Source of the DNA: Adenanthera pavonina
Lineage: Eukaryota; Streptophyta; Magnoliopsida; Fabales; Fabaceae
Direction: 5' to 3'
Length of the DNA stretch: 64,000 bases
Assembly: GCA_026686845.1 (NCBI GenBank)
Contig: JAIVEN010000015.1
Location: 23,541,501-23,605,500 of the forward strand
The notes beneath the pieces are model-generated. The model did no database searches and had not been told where the DNA came from. It worked only from the letters and a program-made list of their open reading frames with translations. Of this stretch, positions 49,079-60,900 are shown piece after piece. Position numbers and translations under genes: made by a program. Positions within the stretch are counted from its first letter, which is position 1. Each line of letters opens with the position of its first letter.

Positions 49079-50868
49079 AGTTCCTTTTCTTGGGTACCCA
49101 TATTTGCTTGGGTCCCTTCTTATTAGTTTCTCCCTTGGGTACTAAAGTATCTTTTGGAACCCATTTCATTCCATTACCATTTCCTTCTTTCTTATATGCA
49201 CAGGAGGAGGATATATGACTCTTCTTGTTACAGAAGTGGCAAGTGGAGAAAGTACTAGAATAAAGAGATACAAGTTTGAAACAATATAAGTAATATCTTT
49301 CTTTCTGATTTTTGGGAGCTGGAAATTATTCTATGCTTTGGCTTAACTCATTGTAATTTGAATTCCCTTCAGCACATACAAAATTTCTTAGATAGAGATT
49401 TTGTTTCTTGCGTTTCAGCTTTTCTTTTATGGCACAAGGGTCATATCCTAGACCCATCTTGCCTTGACTCATTATTTTCTTACCAAATAACACTTTCGGC
49501 ATATCTTGGCCTCTAGTGAATCTAGTTAGAGTGAGATAAACATTCTTAACTCTTAGCTCAATGCATAAGGTACTGACAGAAGGAGTAGGAGAGGAAGTCT
49601 GTGATGTAATGCAAAATGCATGAGTTTCATTTTCAAGTTTATTTGTTTTCTTTTTAGCTTACGACAATTGCTTTGAAGTTTTAACAAACTCAGCAAGTAA
49701 CTCATTAAATGAATCATGTAATTCATTATAGGAAGGTTTTAAATCATTTACCTCATAGTTGATTTTATTGTCTTGGTTATGATTCTCTTCTTCCTCTGCA
49801 GTCTCTTGAGTCATCAAACAAAGATTTGCAATTTCTTCTTCTTCTACTACATTCTCTTCATCTAAGCTATCTCCCCAAATGGATGACACAAAGGCTTTCT
49901 TCTTTTTTCATTTATTTGCCTTCTTATCTCTTCCTGCTTCTTGGCAAGCTGAGAACATTCCCATTTGATGTGTCCAGGTTTCTTACACTCATAGAATATG
50001 ATGGAGTCTGTTATCTTTCTTATTGTTGGTGGCTCCATCTTTTTTCATGATTTTTTTGAACTTCTCCTTCTCGTACATCTTTCCAAATCTTCTCACCAGG
50101 ATAGCCACTATTTCTTCATCTAGCTCAGCATCTTCTTCAAAATCAGTATCATCTTCTGATTCTGTTTTGAGAGCCAAACTCTTCTTTTTCTCATCAAAAA
50201 AAGATTCTTTTAGAGCTTTCAATTTTTCTACATATTCTTCTAGGCTTCCAAAGAGAGCTATGACAAATGTCATTAATTCTCCTCTAACTTCTTTTATGGC
50301 TATCAACTTTGGTTGCCACTCAATGGATAAAACTTTAAAAATCTTTCTAACTTTCTTAGGTTGAGAATACTCCTTCTAAAGGCTCTTCAATTGATTCACA
50401 ATAAGAGTAAACCTCTTTTGGAGATCTTTGATGCTTTCTCCTTATTTCATTTTGAAACTTTCATATTCACTAATACAAGTGTTCAGCTTGTCCTCCTTCA
50501 CACCCTTTGTTCCTTTATGAGCAATCTCTAGAGTATCCCACATTCTCTTAGCTGTGAAAGAGAAACTCTATAGAACTCATCTTGATTTAGAGCATTGACC
50601 AATGAGTGCGTTGCCTTAAAGCTTAACAAAACTATTCATTTATCTTCATCATTCCACTCTTCTTCAAACTTCTCTTTGTATATGCCGTCATTTATATCTT
50701 CATTGGCACAAAATGACCCTTCTTTATGATAGATCATATCTCTAGGTTTATAGATTGAAGATATATCTCTTTTCTCGTCATCCAGTATTCATAGTGTTTT
50801 TCACTAAAGCCTGGAGATCTGTTGATATTATTCCCCTTTGATAGTATATTTTTTTCAAAGCCAACCAT
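49077..50868 (-). pseudogene. gag: gag of Sire-A, broken
   Basis: ATG at 50868 gives MVGFEKNILSKGNNINRSPG. Other pieces: LDEEIVAILVRRFGKMYEKEKF (near 50080), FVSSIWGDSLDEENV-like (49870) and the second zinc knuckle CHFCNKK...SSSC-like near 49210. Knuckle 1 near 49985 is partly lost. The frame ends WVPKKRN-TAA. Stops and frameshifts divide it. Confidence 0.7.
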
Positions 50869-50909
50869 GATCTCTCCCGGATGGTGAAAACCTTTAGCTA
50901 AGAGTTCCA

Positions 50910-50921
50910 GCTCTGATACCA
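50910..50921 (-). other. Primer binding site of Sire-A
   Basis: Minus-strand TGGTATCAGAGC is a perfect 12-nt match to the initiator tRNA-Met complement, two bases inside the LTR. Confidence 0.8.
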
Positions 50922-50923
50922 CT

Positions 50924-51087
50924 TATTAGGAATGTTGGCTTCCAAGGGGGTGAATTGGAAAGTATGAAATTTTTCTGCAAAAATATTATAGCAATGAAAG
51001 CAAAAGTTTGCAGAAAAATAGAGTATAATAAAAATTGAATATAAGAGATAAGGGAAGAGAAAACACTTAGTGATTTATCCTGGTTCA
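50924..51087 (-). repeat. 5' LTR of Sire-A, proximal piece
   Basis: Starts TATTAGGAATGTTGGC and runs about 160 bp to ATTTATCCTGGTTCAATC, where another LTR begins. Most of this piece is present again at 52591-52725. Confidence 0.65.
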
Positions 51088-52590
51088 ATCTGGCTTCCCA
51101 ATAGGGGGAGAATTAGTAAGTTTAAAATTTTCTGCAAAATTAGAAAAGAGCAGTGAAAGTAAATGTTGCAGAAAATAGAGTGCAGAATATAAGAGGGTAG
51201 TTTGCAAGGTAAAGGAAGAGAGGACACAAAGATTTATCCTAGTTCGGTCTACTCCTCTTGACCTACGTCTAGTCCTCAAGTCACCACTTGAGATTTTCTA
51301 CTATCTTGCAAGAATTAAGTGGGCTCCTTGTAATTCCATAGTACAGCCTTGTGCTTTGTTCTAAGAGCTTGCAAATTTTCACTCTGCACTCTAACAAAAT
51401 GTTTCCCAAATCCCTTGTGAAAATCTCTCACAAGAAAATCTCTCTTCTAGATGAAGAAAAGATTAATTACAATAAGAGAAACTCTCAAATATAGAGTAAA
51501 TGTGACAGTTGAAGTGCAATAAATGAAGTGTGAATGAATAGAAGACTTTGTCTAATGATTTTGATAGAGTTTCAGTATATACAGTATAAAATTATTATCC
51601 ACAACTTCAAATAAAGTTCTATTTATAGATTTGTATCTTAACTATATGTTAGACACAAGATCTAGCTGTTAGAGATGTTATTCAATGGTTACTCTGCAAA
51701 ACCAGCCGTTCACCAACCGCATTTAATGCGTCTGACATTCTGAATTTGAAATTTTGGGGTGTCAATAGATGAATTTCGTAGAGACCATAAGATAAAGACT
51801 TTGACTTTGAACTTCCAAAATTTGTTTGTTCAAAGTGAAATTTGAATTTTGGTTTTGACAAATATTTCCTATGTTAAGACATACAAATTTTCAAGTTTAA
51901 AGTATATCTGTTAAGTGTGAACAGTTATCTCATATTACTACTGTACACTCAAAATTTGAATTTTGGTGATCCAAAATTCATTTATTAGTGAACAGCTTAA
52001 TATGGCATAAGAGTTCTACTTTTTGAAATTTGAATTTTGGGCTTTCAAAATTCATCTGCCAGAGAGACCTCTAATCAAACTTATACGTGTTTTCATTCCA
52101 AAGTTCAAATTTTGAAAACCAAAGTTCATCTGTCAGTGGGACTAACTTTGAACTCTTTTTGCACTCAAGTATTAGACGCACTTTGATATAGGTTCAGAAA
52201 AATTTTTTAGTTTTCACAAATTATACTTGACTCGAAATTCAAATTTTAATCAACTAAAATTCATCTATCAGAGGTAGCATTTTTGTAAATTTGAATTTTA
52301 GTAATCAAAGTTCAAATTTTCAATGATACATATGGAGTTTAATAGTTGTCTGTTAGTTAGTATTTTTCAAATTTAACATAAGTTAGCATAGGATAGTTGA
52401 AAAACACTTATTTAGAAACCAGTGGGTGTAAGATTGAAGCCTTTTACTCTGTGAACCTTGTGAGAAATCCTACAAACTAATTCTTTATTCATTTCTTCCT
52501 GAATTTCTTCACTTGAGTGCTCTTACACTCCTTTGATATTTTCCTTCCAAGCTCCAACTGTTTGGAATCATCAAAACACTTGATTCAACA
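51088..52590 (-). repeat. LTR nested in the Sire-A 5' LTR
   Basis: Starts TGGCTTCCCAATAGGGGGA, lacking the first ~10 bases of the family LTR, and ends CACTTGATTCAACA. It resembles the Sire-D LTR and has a TATA box (minus) at 51620-51628. There is no short target duplication; instead about 130 bp of host LTR is repeated on both sides. Confidence 0.65.
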
Positions 52591-54013
52591 GGAAGTATGA
52601 AATTTTTCTGCAGAAATATAATATAGCAATGAAAGCAAAAGTTTGCAAAAAAATAGAGTATAATAAAAATTGAATATAAGAGATAAGGGAAGAGAAAACA
52701 CTCAGTAATTTATCCTAGTTCAGTCCAATTCTATGTCCAGTTTTTAAGTCATCACTTAAGATTTTCTACTATAAGCAAAAAATCAGTGGGCTCTTTACAA
52801 TTCTAGAGTACAATACTTGTACTTTACTCTAAGAATACAAAAAGTCTCTCAATCATTCTTACTAGTAATTTCATTTATCCCTTTGTGAATCCCCTTACAA
52901 AAAATCCTTCTTCAAAATAAAGAAAAGATTTGTTACAAAAAATGAAAACTCTCTTAAATGGAGTAGATATGATAGTTGAAGTGTAATAAATGAGGTGTAT
53001 AGGTAAAAAGCTTTTAACAAATAATTTCAGTAGAGTTTTTACAATATCAGACTTAAATTTATTACATAGAACTTCAAATGAAGTTCTATTTATAGATTTG
53101 TGACTTAACTAATCATTAGATACAAGATCTAGCCATTAGAGATATTAACCAACAGTTATTCTACAAAAATAGTCGTTCATCAATAGTATTAAATGCATCT
53201 AACATACCATAGTTCAAATTTGAGGGCTCAACAGATGAATTTTGCAGAGACAAAAGATTAAGTACTTTAACATTGAACTTTAAAATTCATCTATTACTAA
53301 GTGACATTCGAATTTTGAGTTTGTAAATGATATCCAATGTTAGTTCATGTGAATTTTCATATTGAAAAGGTTGAACAGCTTCCTCAATTTTTCACATAGA
53401 ATTTCAAAATTCAAATTTCAGAAGCTGAAATTTATCTATCAAAAGCATGTTCAACGTGACATAAAAGTTTTTCACTACAATTCGAACTTTAAATTACAAA
53501 GTTCATCTGTCAGAGGTATGCTCTATCAAGATATATATAAGTTCTCACTTTGAAGTTCACACTTTGAAGCTCAAAGTTTGTGTGTCAAAGGCTGTGATTT
53601 TGAGCTCACTTTGAACTTCACTAAGAGTCGAATTTTAATTAAGTTTCATGCAAATTTTGCACACTTTCACTAACTATACTTAGCTTGAAATTCAAATTTC
53701 ATAACTAAAATTTGAAGTGAGAATTTGCATAAAATAAACATGAATCAAATAGCAAAATTCATCTGTTAGCCAATATTCTTTAACTGTAACACATGCTATC
53801 ATTAGATAACTTTAAAATAACTCATTTGTATACTATGGTAATATAAATAAGTAAGGTTTAAAACTTTTTACCTAGTGTATATAGTGAAAAATCCTAAAAT
53901 CTAATTCTTCACTTGATCTTCACTGGATTTCTTCACTTTATGGTTTCATGCTCCCTTGATATTCTCTTTTCAAGCTCTAGTTGTTTAGAATCATCAAAAC
54001 TTCTAATTCAATA
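52591..54013 (-). repeat. 5' LTR of Sire-A, distal piece
   Basis: Begins GGAAGTATGAAATTTTTCTGC, repeating sequence already present at 50955-51085, and continues through the TATA box to CTTCTAATTCAATA. It pairs with 21956-22844. Confidence 0.65.
53087..53095 (-). promoter_or_regulatory. TATA box of Sire-A 5' LTR
   Basis: Minus-strand CTATAAATA at the conserved place. Confidence 0.55.
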
Positions 54014-57000
54014 ATTGTAATGAAAGGTACAAAATATATAATGAAAAAAAATTGTGTATCAAAAGAATGAAAAATATCCAGTTCCTTGTCCAATATCCAA
54101 TTCTAATCCTAATTTTCAGTGACACAACTTATCAAAAATTTCAGTTGAGTCCCATAAATATATCCAGAGTGGTCCTAGATGTAGTGTGACTCCCAAAGGG
54201 CATAATTCCTTAATTTTAGTAGAGTTATCTCCCAAGACGACAATCCCATTTACAAAAGACCTTGTCACACTACCCACCAAACCGTTGCAGCAATTAGCCA
54301 GAAATCATACTCATACAAGACTATAGGCTTTCAAAGGACCAAATACTTAAAATAGGCAAGATTACACTAGTATAAAAACAGATCACATGAAATAAAGAAT
54401 TACTACAATTATCATTTAAACATGAAATACATATATAAATAGGGGAAGAGTAGGGGTTTAATAGTAAAGCAGAAGTATAAATGTCACCAAAAGATATAAG
54501 AGTAAATTTGATACAACTAAAATGTGAGAAGGATGCCATCAAAGTACAGACCCTTCACAACAATCAAACAAAAATAGCAATAGAGCAAGCATCAAAGAGA
54601 ATCTATCAAAGCAAAGGAGAATATGAAGTTCATAGGCTTACTGTGCCAACCAGTCAAGCCTTGTCGGTGGGATCTCTCCTCCGACATTGATGAGATTCCT
54701 ATGTTCTCTCCATTGTCGATCAAGCTAGGGCTTGCTATCAGACTCCCCACTTTTATGATGTTGCATGAGATGTTTTGATCGGTTGGGTTGGCTATAAATG
54801 TTCTCTTTTTAAGGGTAGTACCATAATTTCTCCTCCCTCTTATAGCAATGTGAATGTATTCACCTTCCAAATTGGGAGTAAAGATCTTCACATTAATTGA
54901 GGTGAAGACCTTCACATTATGTAATCTTGTTCACATGATTTTTGGGCCAACCACACAGACCAATGGTGTGATGTGAGACCAAACCCCTCACCTAACCCAA
55001 CCATGTGATCTAACTAAATAGGCCATAAAGGATCTTTATAGGTGAAAGAGTTTCCAGAAGCAAGATGTATAAAAGGTCACAGAGTTTACATTAATGTAAT
55101 ATTAATATAGACATTCACAATCACAGAGTTTGAATTATTGCATGTGCTATTTATGCCTACACTCCATTAATACTCTTGATTTGAAGTCTTGTGAAATGAT
55201 ATTGCTCAAGTAGCTCTATTACAAAATAGGGGTTTATATATATTTATTTAACAAGTCCAACAAAAACATTATACTAAGAAAATGTTGACCCTTTGACCCA
55301 TATACACAAACTTGTTTGGGAAGCGTGAAGATAGTTATAATATAATTTTACTATTTTTACAAAGCTCTCAATAACAAGTAACAGTAAAAACATTCCTATA
55401 GTAATAATGAACATTAATTATATTAAAAATAGACTTTCCCATATACTTTTTCTCCTCATCCTCAAGAAGCTCCTCTAAAAACTTATCCTAGTACTCAAAT
55501 TCAAACACTTGTTTTCCAGGGTTATAACTCCTTGGAAAAGAAGTTGAGGAATGAAATAAAGCTGATGCACTATTAGCATGGCCAGCTGTGAATGGGTAAC
55601 CAAGTGGGAAAAAAGAAAAGAAAGTGAAAAGAAAAGAGAGGAAAGAGGAAAAAAGAGGAAGTTTGAGATTGGGTTTGATATAAGAACTTGATTTAAGATT
55701 GTTGAAGGAGGGGAAAAAGTGGAAAAGAGAGAAGAGGGAGAACGTAAAGTAACATGAAACAACAAAAGCTTAACTTGTAGCACAAATGGTAGAACCTGGA
55801 CTTGAAACCTCTACAAAAGAACTTTCTAGAAACCCCAAGTAGATCACACTGCAATAGTTGATTATGCTCTTGATAAGTAGTAATTCTATATCCTTACAAA
55901 GAATATGAAGAACCCTAGTATAATCTCACTAGAATTGAAGAGAAATCACTCAAGTAATATGTTATTTAGATCTAAAAGCAAAAGTGGCACTACATTGTCT
56001 TTAAATAATAAGAGAAATCCTAATCCTAATAGGATAAATGGTTCCTCATCAATAAGGCTTATCCTTTTGAATTTGAATTTAAATTTAAATTTAAATCCTT
56101 AGTTGCCTAAAAAATAAGTGAGAATCAATCAAAATTGACTTAATCTAATCTAGAAAAATTAAAAAAAAAATTTCAAATTAAATTAAAAAAAATCTAATCA
56201 TAAAGTCATATGATCAATTAATTAATGAAGCACATGACACCAAGTCACATGACTTAGTTAATTAATCATATGTTCAGCATATATGGCGCCTAATTACATC
56301 TTCATAATACTAATCCACATGAAAAATTCTTAGGTACTCATAGAGTACCATGTCACTTTTACTCTATGCATAAAAATAAAATTTAAATCCTATATGTCCT
56401 ATTCTCTCTCCAACATAGCTATATTATTTTTTTTAAAAAAAATGCCTCTTCATTTTCTTATATTCTCTCCCATTATTGTTGTTATTGACCAAATCACCCT
56501 CTCTTTTTCCTATACTCTCTATTCTCTCTCCCATATCATTCCTTCCTCCATTAATTACTGAGGCTGAGATTTTGAGACCCAAAAGCTTGAAGTTTTTGAC
56601 CATTAAGATTCAGATCTCTATTTTTGACCCTTTTTTTATGGCTAAAGTCTTAAAGATTGATTCTTGATTTGCTCTCTGGCTCCTTCTCTCATTTTCAAGG
56701 CAAGGAATTGACACTAGGAGCACCACATCCACAAAATAATTGAGATGGATCTACCCCACAAAAAAAAATCCTTATGAATCACTTTGAATCCCACAAAGCT
56801 ATTCTAAATATAAATTCTTCTTTTTCACCCAAGAATGAGTTTTTTTTTTTGGTGCTTGAACGAAGGGACGAACTTGAGGGAGGTTGAAAGACTGAACCAA
56901 GGTGGAGAGAGAGAGATTGAGATAAACTAATTCTAGATGTGAAACACTTGTACAAGAAATTGTCATTATTAGGTTGAGATGTCGATGAAGGAAGGACATA

Positions 57001-57248
57001 GAGAACATGCCATCCATGGCATTGTAAATTAGAAGTTGAAGAAGGAGGTGAGAGAACAGCCATCAATGGCCTATGCAATAAGTAAAGGAGAGAATGGAAG
57101 AGACTTAGGTTGCTGGGGCTTTTTCTTTACAAGAAATTATCAAAAAAATATAAAATAGAACAATGCCATGTAAGATTAAAATGATGCCATATAGCATTAA
57201 AATTATTTGACATTGTCTATTTTTATTGGAGAGAGTATAAATGATATG
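54014..57248. other. Unassigned AT-rich DNA
   Basis: Open frames (for example 54592-54915 minus and 55475-55783 minus) are short and without recognisable motifs. 55990-56300 is very AT-rich, with a short AATTTA run near 56080 and CACATGA/TCACATGA repeats near 56230-56260. I recognise no gene or element end here. Confidence 0.5.
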
Positions 57249-60153
57249 TGTAATATCTTTATTTTTGTGGGATGTTATAAAATGAATAAAAGATGAGAAA
57301 CGAGGCAAGATGAAAAGGCTATATATAATTTGGTTTTAGAAGGAATTAATTTCTCATCTAATTTTCTGAAGAAGTTTTGCTCGGTCCTTAATTGGAATTA
57401 ATTTTTCATAAGGTCCTTAGCAGAAATTAATTCCAGAACTTATTCCGGAAAATATGCAATATACCATTTAAATGAAAGTCTGCTCCAAGTTGAGTGTAAC
57501 AGTATAAGTATTGCGTTCCTTGGAGGTTTAGGTTGAGAGATAGACCAATTTGAAAGTTATTGTGAATAGTAAAAAGGGAAGAATAAAAAATTGATCTTTG
57601 GGTGAAATTACAAGAAAGTGCCCGAAAGAATGGATAATTATGTTTTTGACCCAGCTTAAGGGCAAAACAGTCATTTCCCATATTAGAAGTGAAATGTGAA
57701 TAATAAATTGAAGGCCCAAAAATGAAAAAGTTGACATCATAAAATGCAAAAGAAATTGGAAAAAATGGAGAGATACCATGAAGAAGAGCAAAGAAGTCAT
57801 TTTTCCTAGTTAAATAGAAAATTGAGAAAATTATATTTGGGCCCCAAGAATCAAGAATATTTACAATTTAATCCCTTAAAAAAGTCTTCAAGAACAAAAC
57901 CCCTCAAAGAAGTTTGGAGAAAATTACACTTAATGACCCGAAAGTTTTAAGAATTATCAATTAGCCCCGGGTCAAAGGCATTTTTGTAAATATGAAAAAT
58001 TATGGTCAAAATGAAGCTTTTAATGAGTTAAACCCAATGGAATATAGCATGGAATTTATTAAGGTCAAACTAATATTTATTGGGTAATTAGGGTTTAATA
58101 TTAATATTTTACCCGATAAAGGTCATTTAGACTGCACGAAAAGGCAGTACTGATTCAAGGATAATGATTGAACCTTAATAAAATATTTTTTGGGTCTAGA
58201 TGATGATTTTTTACCAAAAGTAATTGTTAGATAATCCTGTACTAATTTAATGACAATTTTGGCAAAAATACTTAATCGGTACGGGTAAATTTAATCGGTA
58301 AAGGGTATTTTGATCCATAAAAATTATTCAAGCAATTTTTGGCCAAGAATGAGACACATGGCGTGCTGCAGCTCATTAGGACATAAAGGAAATTTTTATA
58401 AAAGCTTTATTTGCCAAAAAGTAATTAAAGTCAAAGTTAAAGTTGCTTTTATGATTGTTAGCACTTAATCACCTTAGTTAAAGGGTTCTACACGTCTTCT
58501 TCAGCTCAAAACATGCACAACCAGAGAAGAAAAGGAGAAAGAAGGCGTGAAGGAGAGAGAGAGCAAAAGGGAGAAGGAAAAATCACAAGTTTGATCCCAA
58601 ATTCTCAAGGTAAGTTCCTTTGGTGATTATCTTGCATCTACTTAAGTATGATAGTGTTTCATGGAGTATTCCTCTCTATTTTATCTCTGAAATTTTCTGC
58701 CTAAAGAGAGAGTAGAGAGAGAAAATGAAGTCACGAAGAAACTAAACCATAGAAATACTTCAAGATGCAAGAATATGGCATTAGATTGCAAATTAATCCA
58801 GTAGATATTTTTCTACAAATTTCTGAAATTTTCTGCCTATTTTGGGGTTTGAAAAGGAAAGGAAATTTCATGATTTTGACCCCAAAAATGGATTCCTTGA
58901 GTGTAAAATAGGTAGATGAAGTGTGCTTGCATTATATGATGATATATTTGCTTGATTAGTGGTAACTACTGAGATTCTTTGAATCTCATCCCTTCCAAAT
59001 GCTTCCATGTTTAGGGCCAATCAATGCAAGGAACCCAAGAAGAGCTAAAGGAAAAAGAGGAAGGGAATGATGAATGATATTATTATGCAAGTCTTAATGT
59101 TATGTTTTGGGAATTTGTATAAGTTTGTATGAAAGGGGTAAATCCTATATGATGCTTGGAATATATTATTTTAAGACCTCTATGATATTATGCATGAAAT
59201 TGGAGCAATAAATGTCAATGTAAATGTGTTGTGAAGCTTATTATGTAAGCTATGGCATAAGTTTGTTTAAGATGACCAGTATTGATTTAAGTAGGGGAAA
59301 TCTATTTGAAATAGAGCATCCTATATAAGTGTTATATATTATATTAAACTAGATAGAACAATATTTTCATATAGCTAAAGAACACTTAAATTGGATAAAT
59401 GTATGAATTATAGTGATTTTTCAAAGTTAGGGTTCAGAACAGAGAAAGATTAGGAAAACTGGAAACTGAAAGTTAGGTACTGGAAAATTTGAAAGATGGT
59501 ATAAATCATGCAAACCCCCAAAAATTCAGTGGTTTATATTTATGGAAATCTCTATGTTTTAAGTTTTATATGCCACTAATTTGGAGGTAATTGGAGCTAT
59601 ATGATAGGAGATATGGAGGTTTTCCCAAAATTGTTCCAACAAAAGTGGAATTCCGACCCTTTATGATTTAAGTTAACACCATGCCCTGTGCAAGTTGAAT
59701 AAATGTATAAGAAAAATACTTCTAGAAAGTAGAATCACAGAGATTTCATATGACATAAAGAATGTATAACTTGGCTCAGGGTAGAGTGAGATATGAATTT
59801 TTAAATATAAGGCCAAAATCTTGGGGGAGAGAAAATGACCAAATATACAGTAAATGTTTAAGGAATAAGCTGTATAAATTGGTCAAGATAATGATGTGTT
59901 TCATATTTTTTCCATGTAAAGAAGGTTTTTATCTATTTTTAGAGACATTAATCACTATGAAATAATTTTTCTAGAATTAGTTATGAATTTTCAAAATTCA
60001 GTTGGCAAAGTGAAAACTACCATATGAACAGTAACCGAAAATTTTGAAAATTTTAATTTTCATTCTTATGTGATTCAAGCTTAGGATCAAATATAATTAA
60101 ACTTAAAAGGAATCTAATTCATGAAAAATGAGTCTAAAAGGTAAGGTGTTACA
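57249..60153 (+). mobile_element. Solo LTR of a Ty3/gypsy (Tekay/Del-like) element
   Basis: Begins TGTAATATC (family style TGTAACACC) and ends AAGGTGTTACA, flanked by a perfect 5-bp duplication ATATG (57244-57248 and 60154-60158). Length is 2905 bp. Typical features include text resembling 'TTTACAATTTAATCCCTT' near 57865, a TATAAAA box near 58397 and a GA-rich leader at 58530-58590. It has no coding region. Orientation is inferred from the termini. The TG...CA ends and exact duplication make the boundaries firm; the lineage is less sure. Confidence 0.75.
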
Positions 60154-60374
60154 ATATGGCACTCCATTAGTACCTAAGAATTTCTCCCAATCACAAGGCC
60201 TTTTAATGAGGCACATGATCATTAAGGTATATGACATTTTACTTAAGCAGATGACTTCTTCTAATAACCTTGGGTTTGAGCTTTTCTCACCATTAGAGTT
60301 TCAAAAATGTTATTATCTCCTTTAGATTGTTGAAGATATCACTTTATTTGTATAACCCAAATCAGCATGCATTT
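60154..60374. other. Unassigned sequence between solo LTR and Cassandra-type cluster
   Basis: No motif recognised. A short frame (MSLKGKVLQYG...) starting inside the LTR crosses it and has no known domain. Confidence 0.4.
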
Positions 60375-60800
60375 TGTAACGTCCGGCCGCCTCTTTGGGA
60401 TTGACGACTGTCCCCATAAACCAACACAAGCCCTTTTGGTGTGCTTTGTCCTCACTCACACACCTCCTTCCCAAAAGGTCACCCATTCCCAAATTGCTCC
60501 AGGTCAAGCACGCTTAACTAAGAAGTTCTTAAGGGATAGGCTACCAAAAAGACAGATGCACCTTGTTGGTATAAGTAGTACCTATCAATTTCTTTAAGCT
60601 ATCCTTTAACCGTATAGTCTCATACCTATACAATCTTTAGATTCCTCTCATTCCGGTATGTATTCAATTCATTCATATGCCCCTCCCGCTTATAAGTCTG
60701 CCAGGAGCCGCTCCTTATCCGTGCCTCATTACTTTATCTGACCCCTACTTTTCTTGCACCGGTGATCACTCCTTGCCCTCGTCAGCGCCTGGATGTCACA
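60375..60800 (-). repeat. Cassandra-type LTR 1 (3' LTR of the U6 unit)
   Basis: Minus strand TGTGACATCCAGG ... GGCCGGACGTTACA, 426 bp, full length, identical in length to LTR 61339-61764. It adjoins the U6-derived interior at 60801. Confidence 0.85.
60463..60582 (-). promoter_or_regulatory. 5S rRNA-derived domain in LTR 1
   Basis: Minus strand holds GTTAAGCGTGCTTGACC (5S box A region, 60505-60518) and a changed box C (GGGTGACCTTTTGGGAAG, 60467-60484; 5S has GGGTGACCTCCTGGGAAG). The 5' part, GGTACTACTTATACCAACAA, parallels the 5S start GGGTGCGATCATACCAGCAC. Box C damage suggests weakened TFIIIA binding. Confidence 0.8.
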
Positions 60801-60802
60801 TG

Positions 60803-60891
60803 AATTTAGACCATTTCTCGATTTGTGCGTGTCATCCTTGCACAGGGGCCATGCTAATCTTCTCTGTATCGTTCTAATTTTATCAGATGTC
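60803..60891 (-). ncRNA. U6 snRNA-derived sequence as interior of a Cassandra-type element
   Basis: The minus strand reads U6 from GACATC (U6 nt 12) to the 3' end. It includes the ACAGAG box in GATACAGAGAAGATTAGC, the AGC triad, the internal stem-loop strand GGCCCCTG.GCAAGG, and CACGCACAAATCGAG...GGTC.AAATT. Against the plant U6 consensus as I know it there are four substitutions, all transitions, and the 5' hairpin (first 11 nt) is missing. U6 is the catalytic RNA of the spliceosome. No upstream sequence element or TATA box of a plant U6 gene lies upstream (right side); an LTR ends at 60901 with only GTTGGTATT between. So this is a reverse-transcribed copy, not a U6 gene, and lies in the same sense as the LTRs. 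Confidence 0.92.
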
Positions 60892-60900
60892 AATACCAAC

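Larger units (their letters stand above)
21956..54013 (-). mobile_element. Sire-A: outer copia element carrying five later insertions
   Basis: The LTR piece at 21956-22844 and the LTR at 52591-54013 share distinctive segments (for example CTAAGTGACATTCGAATTTTGAG), so I read them as the two LTRs of one minus-strand element. Its parts, right to left: 5' LTR (50924-54013, interrupted), PBS, gag (49077-50868), protease/pre-integrase (48756-49078 + 46921-47097), a missing integrase-to-RT stretch, RT (29437-30031), RNase H (25844-26284), spacer, ORF3 (22845-24809) and the 3' LTR remnant. Inserted: gypsy-type solo LTR, Sire-C (with Sire-D inside it) and two solo LTRs. Confidence 0.65.

Noticed and set aside
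54592..54915. 107-codon minus-strand ORF
   Set aside because: No motif, no homologous copy in the window, and average length for chance in this composition.
56040..56100. AATTTAAATTTAAATTTA run as a telomere- or satellite-type repeat
   Set aside because: Only about three units of an AT-rich hexamer; not telomeric and too short for a satellite.
60803..60891. A functional U6 snRNA gene
   Set aside because: The 5' hairpin is missing, and an LTR end sits where the upstream sequence element and TATA box should be.
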